Shown here piece by piece: positions 1 to 7,620 of a stretch of 22,370 bases of DNA. A program made the translations under genes and the position numbers. The notes under the pieces are model-generated. The model ran no database searches. It was not told where the DNA came from and worked only from the letters and a program-made list of their open reading frames with translations. Position 1 is the stretch's first letter. The number at the start of each line of letters is the position of its first letter. This DNA comes from Candidatus Altimarinota bacterium (GTDB taxonomy: Bacteria; Patescibacteriota; Gracilibacteria; BD1-5; UBA6164): positions 30,049 through 52,418 of the forward strand of contig JAHDGX010000001.1 in the NCBI GenBank assembly GCA_020631575.1, given 5' to 3'.

Positions 1-1166
1 TTATACACAAGATAAAGAAGAGAGATACCTCATAGAGCGGAATAGAGGTATGAGAGTCAGTTTTGATGATTTTCAAGTCAGGCAAATATAAGAGCAAGAA
101 AACCAAAGGCTATAGCTATAGATATTTGTGAGTAATAACTCTTTATGACGATATATCGGTTGTTTGGGATATTTTTTGCGAGGTCAAAAAATTGTTTATT
201 AAAACTGAGTCTGAAAATAGAAGTACAAAATGCTACGACAAATACGAGGACTCATAAGATAATAATATTCTCAATCTGTGGTACATATCACCTCAGGAGC
301 CAGGAGAGAGCGTAAAGTATCGTCGATATATAATAGACATGTTTTACATTTATCTTGTCTATATATTGTCTTATAATACCAAACATACCGGCAAAACTGA
401 GAGCGAGCAGCACAGTTATGATTCATAATTTTGTATAACTTTGATTTGCGAGTAGATAGAGAGAAATCACCCAAAAAAAGCTTTCAAAAAAGAGAAAAGG
501 ACCATCAAGAAAGAAGATAAATTTGGATCGATATTCATCTTTGAAATGTATGAGATCTTTGAAAGTTGTTCTTGGTTTTTGGAGTGGAGCAGAAAAGTGA
601 GAAGTAATATTTTTTTGGGTCGTAAAATATATAAGACAGAGCAAGGACAGTATACTCACTCAAAGCCAAAGAATGAAGAAACTGCTTTGTTCTAGGAGAA
701 AGGCTCCTATGAGTATTCATGCCTTTAAGAGTATAAATGCTATTATTTGTATCGTTCCGTACTGCTTTCCGACACTTTCTGGAGGAGTATTTTCGAGAAA
801 CATAAGTCTCTGAGTAACCCAAAAAAAACAGTTATAGATTCCATATATGACAGTTGCAATGTAGAGGTAATAGATATTTTGTGAGAAAAATCAAAGTGAG
901 ACAAGAAAAATCTCGAATACAAATGAAACAGCAATAATCCCAAGGAGATTTTGTTGAAATCTGAGTTTATCCCAAATTATGAGTCCTACAGCAAAACTAA
1001 TCCCAGTAAGTGATATAAACAGAGATACTTGAGAAAGAGAGAGATACTGTTCCCAGAGAAATATAGGAAGGAAGAAAATAAACATTCCTATCAGCAGAGA
1101 ATGTGCTCATAGGAATATATAGAGGAGTTTTGAAATTTGTGGCATATTTGGTCTTAAAAAGCTCAT
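1..1166 (-). CDS. MFS-type multi-pass transporter (C-terminus beyond window)
   Basis: At least 388 residues, open to the window edge when TGA is Gly; no TAA or TAG occurs in frame. The protein is a chain of hydrophobic segments (for example MFIFFLPIFLW, LLGIIAVSFVFEIFLVSL, FFILWLGVSILSLLCLIY) with a hydrophilic loop near residues 190-225, the layout of a major facilitator protein with a central loop. The start at 1166 is chosen because a GAGG Shine-Dalgarno lies at 1177-1180, and because the ATG further upstream would lie deep inside the preceding gene. It overlaps the stop of the ATP-grasp gene by 13 nt, so the two are probably translationally coupled. An exporter or importer linked to the ligase product is an inference. 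The substrate cannot be read from the sequence, and another polytopic family is possible. Confidence 0.72.
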
Positions 1167-2899
1167 TTTCAATCTACCTCTAGCGCGTCCATTTTTGCAT
1201 AAAACTTGGTGAGATCTGGTGTTTCTCAAAACCTTGGTTTGTGGTGCATTTTGAGATATGGACGACAATTTACCTCGAGAAAGATACACTTTTGTTTATC
1301 ATAATCTATATGAACTCACTTTTCAAAAATCACATCAAGCCCAAATATATTTGAATCAAAACCTTTGAGGACTTTTAGGAAGAGCTCATTATTTTTCTTT
1401 GTAACATGCTCTATTCCAATGTTCTTGAGAACTCCTCCAGGGGCAAGTGCAACTCGGTGAAAGAGGAGTACTCTTTCGTCTTTTTTTGGAATAGATGACA
1501 GAGAGAGCTTATGTTTTTTAAGATGCTTGAGTATAAGAGGGTTGTTTGGATAGATGTTATGTATACTTGGACCAAGCTGCATTTTATCCCTGATAGTATT
1601 TTCCTCATCTATGAGAATAGATATAGTTTTTTTCCCATCTCAAATCACAAACGGGGGGAAGCGCTCCATGACAATCTCGGCCCCATCTTTTGTGACTACT
1701 ATTCTGTGGTCATGTCCATCGAGGTATGACTCTATGACAGTTTTTGGCCACCATATCTTTGCGAGAAACACTGCTTTATATAGCTCACTATAAGTATTGA
1801 TTGGGAAATAGCTTCCTCTTGAGTATCCAGAGACATTAGGTTTTATTACTACAGGAAATCAATTCTTTTTTACAAATGCTCCAGCTTTCCATGGCCAGAA
1901 AAATATTTCTCCTTGTGCGCAGGGAACTCAGAGTTTTTCAAACATGGCTCTTGCTTGGGCTTTTGATCTTGTGTTTCGACGTACCTTTGTTGGATTATAG
2001 TCACTGCAACCGTTCATAAACTTTTTTTCTATGTAAGCATATACCCATTTATTTACAGATGATACGTATTTATTGTTTGTAATCTTAATCATATAGTTTC
2101 TGCAAAGCATATTTAGGAATATATTTTTTTTCTTTGGGTTTGGATTTCACTTTATAGCCAGTGCGAGCTGCCTGGTATAATTTATGAGTCTCTTTTCTCT
2201 TTCCATAGGACTCAGAGTCTTATCTTTTACCGCTGGAAGCATAGGGAGGAATATATTCATTTCAAATACTTGAAATTTCTCTTCTTTAATTCCCTGTATG
2301 TTGTCAGCTTTAAGGCTCACTCGCACAAGCCTAAAATCTCCCATCTCTCGGATGGTCTTGTAGAGCTCTCAAAGCTCTTTTTTATTAAACCTGGATGTTA
2401 TATCTCGTATGATACCAGTTTTAACAACATTAATTGGAAAAGCCTCATCAGAATTGTTGAGTATTTTTGTGACAGAGATGAGATTATATTTCTCAGGGTT
2501 TTTGGGATTTTTAATGCAGAGAATATCAAACTCGTCTTTATATTTTGATGCTTCCTGATACAGGTAGGGAATTTTTCCTCGTTTTATTTTTTTAAGGATA
2601 TTAGAAAGCTCTTTTTTATTATCGGCTCTGAAGACTCCGTGGGAGTTTTGTCACCACTCTGGTTTTAAAAATACAGGATATGACACCTCAGATTCTATAT
2701 CATCTATATGTGTATTTTTTTTAATAAGATTACTATGAAGCCTATATTTTTTAGGAATGTTTTTTTCAATTTCGTGTTTTGAATATATCTTTTTTTCACT
2801 ATTAAAGTACTCACTATTTAATTGGAAAAAAGAGAGTGGATTAATTCCATACCGTATAGAAAATACTAGAAAGTATGTAAATGTCCGTATTTTTAACAT
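1154..2899 (-). CDS. Tandem ATP-grasp ligase (cyanophycin synthetase/D-Ala ligase-like)
   Basis: 581 residues with several in-frame TGA (Gly) codons. Two ATP-grasp-like modules can be read. The first has YPVFLKPEWGQ (Lys about 79) and ends in FEMN (Glu213, Asn215). The second has FPVVIKPNVSGYSRG (Lys353), then VIESYLDGHDHRIVV and FVIGDGKKTI, and ends in FLEVNCRP (Glu542, Asn544). Lys and ExN are the usual ATP- and Mg-binding positions of this superfamily. The GDGK-type motif of the second module recalls cyanophycin synthetases and related amino-acid or peptide ligases. A member would join an acyl phosphate to an amine using ATP; the substrates are unknown. The start at 2899 (ATG) follows GAGG at 2903-2906 and lies 16 nt after the upstream DoxX-like gene. 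A longer TTG start at 2950 is possible but would overlap that gene. Confidence 0.85.
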
Positions 2900-2915
2900 A
2901 TACCTCGAGAATGAA

Positions 2916-3443
2916 TTATATGAGCCTTCCAATAATAGGAAGCCTTGCAATAATAGAGTTTTGGAGATAGTCTTTATACATGAAAAAGAATGCTATTCAG
3001 ATGAGTAGTACAGATACAGCTGCTCTAAAGAGGCTTCCTCCATCAGATTCTCCCTCATGAAGTACTTCAATTCATAGAGGACTTACTACGTGAAAGAATA
3101 CGGCTCCGGCCATAATTCCTGCAGTGAGTAATCATCCCAAAGCAATAAGAGCATTTCCATTTTTTTGTTTTAAAAATCATGCAGCTTGTATTCCCCATAA
3201 TATAATTCAACTCAATATCATGAGAGAAGCTAACAGTTCTAAAGCTCAAATAACATAGGCTGCGTAGGCAGAAAAACCAGAACCTATAGTTGATCCAAGA
3301 AAGGTTCCAATCCAGTCTCCAATCGTTCCAAATATATGCTGCGTATCAGGATGACCTGTGAATTTATATGGGAGAGATCCAAGGAACACCATTGATAACC
3401 AAAGAGCCATTGGGATCGTTATAAGTTTTTTCAGCATGATCAT
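2916..3443 (-). CDS. DoxX-like small integral membrane protein
   Basis: 175 residues with about four hydrophobic segments. An N-terminal helix is followed by SLPYKFTGHPDTQHIFGTIG, then YVIGALELLASLMIL, then a helix containing GGLLTAGIMAGAVFFHV, and a last helix VLLIGIAFFFMY. The K(F/L)TG...IG loop followed by GALELL and a Gly-rich third helix matches the DoxX/DoxX-like layout as I know it. These proteins are poorly characterised and have been linked to thiosulfate oxidation or redox/oxidative-stress membrane complexes. Several glycines are TGA. It is the first gene of the minus-strand group, 16 nt before the ATP-grasp ligase. The ATG at 3437 is an alternative start; neither start has a clear Shine-Dalgarno. 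Confidence 0.68.
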
Positions 3444-3469
3444 ATATTTAAGGTATAAGTCTTGAAAAA

Positions 3470-3497
3470 ATAGTATTCTATTTCATCTCAAAGTCAA
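3470..3497 (-). promoter_or_regulatory. Candidate promoter for the DoxX/ATP-grasp/MFS group
   Basis: On the minus strand TTGACT (3497-3492) is followed after 16 nt by TACTAT (3475-3470), about 27 nt upstream of the DoxX-like start. The match is reasonable, but the region is AT-rich, so chance is not excluded. Confidence 0.4.
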
Positions 3498-3537
3498 TCA
3501 TACTGGGAATACTTTGAGTAACCTTAAATCAGCTTAT

Positions 3538-3570
3538 TTGACAGTATCTTGAATATATATACTATATATT
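3538..3570 (+). promoter_or_regulatory. Candidate sigma70-type promoter of the foreign-looking cassette
   Basis: A perfect TTGACA (3538-3543) precedes an alternating TATA tract. Possible -10 boxes are TATACT at 3558-3563 (spacer 14) or TATATA at 3563-3568 (spacer 19); neither spacing is ideal. It points towards the plus-strand small ORF. Confidence 0.4.
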
Positions 3571-3581
3571 TAGCAAAACTT

Positions 3582-3592
3582 GAAAGGAGGTG
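3582..3592 (+). promoter_or_regulatory. Extended Shine-Dalgarno GAAAGGAGGTG
   Basis: GAAAGGAGGTGAT is complementary to nearly the whole canonical 16S rRNA 3' end (anti-SD CACCTCC plus flanks). No other gene in the window has such a site; the others have GAGG-like sites or none. With GGAGG at 3586-3590, an ATT codon at 3599 would be at the best distance. GTG at 3590 lies inside the site itself. Confidence 0.7.
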
Positions 3593-3817
3593 ATTCTTAT
3601 TCCAAGGTTTTTGCTGGGCATTAGCCCGAAAACATGGTCGATTGTGGCCATGGTGATGATTATGGTGCTTGCAATTGGGACGGCAGTATTGCACGTCCTT
3701 ATTGCTGAGTATCTGACAGCCATCACAGTCGTTTTGACGGCATCAATTTCAGTGTTTCTGTTGACGAGAGGTAGCCCCTATCGTAACCGGCCACTGTTAA
3801 CCAACTCAGGTTGCTGA
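3590..3817 (+). CDS. Small two-helix membrane protein, atypical composition, TGA stop
   Basis: Up to 75 residues counted from GTG 3590; translation may really start at ATT 3599, which gives 72. Two hydrophobic stretches are visible, WSIVAMVMIMVLAIG and YLTAITVVLTASISVFLL, followed by a polar tail. I do not recognise the family. By my count lines 3601-3780 are about 48% G+C, well above the flanking genes. There is no internal TGA, and the frame closes at TGA 3815 just before a hairpin terminator. If TGA were Gly the frame would run through two terminators and into the antisense of the next gene. That fits a gene from a standard-code donor, or non-native sequence in the assembly. A competing frame from ATG near 3632 is also partly open but lacks the ribosome site. 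Confidence 0.5.
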   Translation: MILIPRFLLGISPKTWSIVAMVMIMVLAIGTAVLHVLIAEYLTAITVVLTASISVFLLTRGSPYRNRPLLTNSGC

Positions 3818-3837
3818 TGTCTACGACATAAAATGTA

Positions 3838-3870
3838 CCCAGCCCTAATTTGGGGGCTGGGCCTTGTTTT
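3838..3870 (+). terminator. Rho-independent terminator of the small cassette
   Basis: CCCAGCCC (3838-3845) pairs perfectly with GGGCTGGG (3854-3861). The loop is 8 nt and is followed by CCTTGTTTT. The GC-rich stem differs from the AT-rich terminators elsewhere in the window. Confidence 0.75.
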
Positions 3871-3880
3871 CAAAATATAT

Positions 3881-3916
3881 ACAAAAGCACCTGTGGAATT
3901 TTATAGGTGCTTTTGT
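3881..3916 (-). terminator. Bidirectional terminator after the secretion ATPase gene
   Basis: ACAAAAGCACCT (3881-3892) and AGGTGCTTTTGT (3905-3916) form a perfect 12-bp stem with a 12-nt loop. The A/T ends of the stem give a U-tract on either strand. It begins 1 nt after the TAA of the minus-strand ATPase gene and probably serves both converging transcripts. Confidence 0.85.
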
Positions 3917-3917
3917 T

Positions 3918-6719
3918 TTAATCTTCATTCATGATTCAGAGTCTTGCTTCGATTTCTATATCGACATATTTCTTTTTACGTCCGTATTTCTTACGGGAGT
4001 ATTCTTTTATGATGTTTGCTGCTTTTAGGTTTTTGTAATTATTGTCCCAAATAGTTTTGAGGTCAAATGGACGAGTAGTTGCATTATCAATATTGAGCTT
4101 ACAGTAGGTGGTAAAGTTTGCGATACCAATAATATCTTGCTGTGAGAGGAGGGGAGCATATTCTTTTTCCATATATTCCGCATCATCCGCACCAACTTTA
4201 AATGATTGTATGGTACCGGCATTACCAAATACTGCATCTTTAATTGATGGTTTATCTCACTTAGACTGTCCTCCGATTTGCGCGATAAATTGGTGAGCCA
4301 TGATAAGAGCGAGACGATACTTACGAGCTTCCGAGAGTATTTCTCCAAATGTTTCTGTAGCAAAGTTCTGGAACTCATCCACGTACATGTAAAAATCTTT
4401 TCTTTCTTCTTCTGGCATATCCGCTCTACTCATTGCGGCCATATTGATTTTTGATACAAATATCAGACCAAGAAGCTGAGCATTGAGAGCTCCAATTTTA
4501 CCTTTTGAGAGATTTACGAGAAGAATCTTCCTGTTATCCATCACCTCACGTAGGTTAAAGGCAGATTTTGGTTGCCCAATAATATTACGAATCGTTGAAT
4601 TGGTAATAAATGGGCCAAATTTTGCAGAAAAATATGGTATCATTTCTTGCTTTTCTCTATCACCCGTATTGGCATACTCATGATCCCAAAATGATTTTAC
4701 AACTGGATTTTTTAGGTTGCGCGTTTTGTATTTCATAAACGCTTCATCAACGAACAGTCTTGGAACATCTATAAGTGTTCCTCCATCTTCTTGATCTTCC
4801 ATGAGTGTAAGACACCCATTACGGAAGTAGTGCTGAATTCGTGGACCAAATATTTCATCTCCAAATATCTTGATAAATATTTCTGTTGCGTCCATTGCAG
4901 CTCTATCCATTTCGCGTTTTCGAATATCTGGGTCAGTAGATATGATATCGAGCATATTGAGCCCCATTGGTCTTTCTGTATCTGATGGGTCAAAGATAAT
5001 TACATCTTTTGCTCGCTCTTTTGGAACAAAAGCAAGTACATCTTCTACGAGGTCTCCATGTGGATCGATGACACAGATACCATCACCGTTCCATACATCC
5101 TGACGAGCGAGATATCAGATATATACTGACTTACCTCACCCAGATTTTCAGATGATATACTGATGACGACCACGATCTTTTCTACTAAAGTATATTGGAG
5201 TTTGTTTATTTCTGTATTCGTTCCACCCGAGAAGTACACCATCTTTATATACTGGAAATCCTCATAGATGCCTATGTACGAGTTTCGTTTCTCCTGTTTT
5301 TTCATCTTTTTCCTCAAGCATAGTTGGATTCGTAGGAAACTTGAGATTATGAGGAGTAGGGAGTTTTTTGTATTCGAGCCAATTTATAATAGGAGACTTA
5401 TTATAATTAATATCTGGCATATGGTACAGTGTCGAAGCTTCATCTGCAGAGAATACTGACTTGTTTTGGAAGAATCCTACGAGCTTATGCTTAAATGCGA
5501 AGTGTCGGATAGGAGTAAAAATCCATGGAAGAGAATCTTCATAAATCTGCGGATTGTCAAGCGCATTATTGTACTCATCTGTAAATATACTCGCAGCAGC
5601 AACGATGGCATGTACTGCATTTTCAGCTTGCCTGTGTGTTTTTGAAGCAACAAGTATACGAATAGATGTTTCAAATGATGGCTGCGCTGCTGCCTCACCC
5701 ATAACTTTCTGAGCTTCCGTTTCAGCCTGGTTAAATATCTTATATGCATCTCCTTCACTTGCTCCTGGAGCACTGTTTCATCCAACCATATCTTCAGGTC
5801 CTTCAATCATAGCAACAAGAGGATTCCAAATCCATCCAAGAGGTTTAAATATAACACCAATAAATCCAAACTTTTTATTTTTTTTATATTTTCCTTTTGC
5901 TACCATTCTTGCGGCTTTTAGGGCTTTTTTATTCCATTTAGAATTAGTAGGTTTAATAACCATCTGGTATACAGCCTTGTCATCTTTATCTAGACCCCCA
6001 AATACATTGGTGAAGTTATTAATAGGATCATCCTCAAGATATTTAAAAGTTTTGATCGGATAAACATCATCATGCTCTTTTCAGAGAGATGCTGCTCTCA
6101 TCCTATATCCTGGTTGTTTCAGCTTTACATATTTGCTTTTGTCGATTCTGAGTATTTCAGCATCGTTGTAAATAGATGTAATATGTTGGGAAATAAGATT
6201 TACATAGTTTTCATAGGTAACGATAAAAAATGTTACTTCTCAATTATCATATACAAGTTCAAGAGATATTTTTGAATGTCAGAATATGAAGTTAAGGAGA
6301 GTGTCACGAAGACCGGCTTCAGCAAGCTTATGAACAGCTTTATAAAACATCGACATTTGACCAATTTTTTCCTTAAAGTCTTTTTTTGTTTCCTTTTCTT
6401 TATCAAGTTTCGAATCAGCTCTTGGAAGGGTCACTTCTAAGTATCGTAGATTCTTTGAATAGAACAGTTCGAAAGCGAGCCTAATAGATTTATATATGAT
6501 AAATAGTACTCCCATAACAAGTACTACATAGAAGAGTATAGAAAGGAAGTTATCATATACAGATCAAAACGCTCAGCCTAAACCTGAAAGAAGTCATGAC
6601 TCAGAAGCTTCTTCTGCTTTTGGAGTGCTTGGAGTTTGTTGAATGGTTCTTCACAACGCTGCATGTGCCTCACTTTGAATAGCGTATAGAAAAGCTGTTA
6701 TCAGTAGGATGTATTTCAT
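3918..6719 (-). CDS. Type IV secretion/conjugation-type ATPase (VirD4/TraG/DUF87-like), membrane anchored
   Basis: 933 residues. The N-terminus has a signal-like helix (KYILLITAFLYAI), a Ser/Gly-rich linker, and a strong membrane helix at about 58-80 (ILFYVVLVMGVLFIIY). The Walker A motif is GKSGGGKS (about 524-531; nt 5150-5127); its first Gly and another Gly are TGA codons. IDPHGDLVEDVL follows. The Walker B-like FYMYVDEFQNFAT (Asp about 781) and the LIMAHQF segment are typical of TraG/VirD4-like coupling ATPases with a TraM-recognition-like part. The role by family is pumping DNA or protein, or powering assembly of a pilus or transport apparatus, at the cytoplasmic membrane. No relaxase, VirB partner or pilin gene lies beside it here. 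No Shine-Dalgarno is seen before ATG 6719. The gene ends in TAA at 3918. Confidence 0.86.
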
Positions 6720-6787
6720 AGAAATATCAAAAGTTATATATTTGTTTTAGATTAGCATAGTTTCCCCAGATTTGCGAAGAACCCAGC

Positions 6788-6815
6788 TTGACGAAAAGAG
6801 TAAAAATAATATAGT
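6788..6815 (+). promoter_or_regulatory. Candidate promoter for the 173-aa hypothetical gene
   Basis: TTGACG (6788-6793), a 16-nt spacer, then TATAGT (6810-6815), about 140 nt upstream of the start at 6954. The 234-nt gap 6720-6953 separates divergent genes. Apart from this it holds only AT-rich sequence and a 23-codon ORF (6851-6919) with no further support. Confidence 0.45.
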
Positions 6816-6953
6816 TTGCTTAATAAGTATTTATAAAATAAAAATTAAGTATGTCATCTAAATATAGTTGCATGTTTATGAGAGACGGTGAATGGATTCT
6901 TAGATGAAGTAAAAAATAGTATATAGAATATGGTTAATTTCAAAGGAGCACAT

Positions 6954-7475
6954 ATGAATAACCGAGTACCACGAGATACCCCAAAAAGTTTGAAAGGAAA
7001 AAGAGTGGTAAATCCTGTTACGGTAGATGATTATAGATTCACATCAGAAGCCATTTCAGATATACTAAATATCGCAGCTTTGAAGATATGACCAGTAAAA
7101 GTGTTAGTAAATAGTGTAATGGAGGCTTCAAATCAAGCCGTAGTTTCAGCTTTGCATAGTCCTCAGATAGATTACGCTGAACTGAGTGACCAGGAATTTG
7201 AAAATATATTCTTTAAACTTTTTGATAAAGAAGAATTTGATGATTTTATAGAGATGACAATGCGTGAGGTAAGGCTGTGGCCATCTATGATTGAGTCAAA
7301 GTCGAACTTCGTGCTAGCCCTTGTAGATTGTGTTCAGAGATACTGTAAGAGGCAAAGAGAAAAAATACAAAAACAAGAAAATGTTGTATCTTACAAAGGA
7401 CATAAAATTATGTTGTTAGAACTATATGAATCGAGACTTGTAAAATCTTTGCAGGAAAAGTGAAAATCTATATAA
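6954..7475 (+). CDS. Hypothetical protein, 173 aa, probably helical and cytoplasmic
   Basis: Unrecognised. It starts at ATG 6954 behind a good Shine-Dalgarno, AAAGGAG at 6942-6948, and ends in TAA at 7473-7475 after one late TGA (Gly) at 7461. An earlier TGA (before PVKVLVNS) lies within the frame, so the standard code would lose the first 49 codons. The N-terminus is basic (NNRVPRDTPKSLKGKRVV). The middle is acidic and looks helical (SDQEFENIFFKLFDKEEFDDF). The C-terminus is Lys/Arg-rich (RYCKRQREKIQKQ). There is no signal peptide or membrane helix. It is divergent from the secretion ATPase and followed by a structured intergenic region and terminator, so it is probably monocistronic. The basic ends could suit nucleic-acid binding, but nothing proves it. 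Confidence 0.82.
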
Positions 7476-7492
7476 TGTGCTTATGAAAAATA

Positions 7493-7562
7493 TATTTCTC
7501 AAACGCGCGAGTAAACACTGCAGATAATTTCGATTATGGCCTTGTTTTTCGCTTGAGAAATA
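7493..7562 (+). ncRNA. Candidate structured RNA element between genes
   Basis: TATTTCTCAA (7493-7502) pairs perfectly with TTGAGAAATA (7553-7562), and GCG/CGC pairing can continue inward. Inside, ATAAT-TTCG-ATTAT forms a small tetraloop hairpin. A terminator hairpin follows 5 nt later. This could be a long 3'-UTR fold, an attenuator, or a small RNA. I see no match to a riboswitch or T-box consensus that I know. Confidence 0.35.
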
Positions 7563-7567
7563 ATATG

Positions 7568-7595
7568 CTGTTTTCGATACGAGAGCAGTTTTTTT
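7568..7595 (+). terminator. Rho-independent terminator after the 173-aa gene
   Basis: CTGTTTTCG (7568-7576) pairs with CGAGAGCAG (7580-7588), with two G-U pairs and a 3-nt ATA loop, followed by seven T (7589-7595). It lies just upstream of lysS and separates the two transcripts. Confidence 0.78.
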
Positions 7596-7614
7596 ATACT
7601 TAAAATTAATACTT

Positions 7615-7620
7615 TATAAT
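7615..7620 (+). promoter_or_regulatory. TATAAT box overlapping the annotated lysS start
   Basis: A perfect TATAAT ends on the T of ATG 7619. Transcription from it would begin near 7627, downstream of that ATG. The first translatable ATG would then be 7649, preceded by AAAGGAG at 7630-7636. No good -35 box is visible (TTTTAT at 7592). Confidence 0.4.

Noticed and set aside
4025..4378. Minus-strand 117-codon frame beside the ATPase frame
   Set aside because: It overlaps the conserved Walker B region of the ATPase in another frame, and its Ser/Leu-rich composition shows no domain.
6851..6919. 23-codon ORF in the divergent intergenic region (one TGA-Gly)
   Set aside because: It is too short, lacks a Shine-Dalgarno and any recognisable feature, and AT-rich DNA gives such frames by chance.
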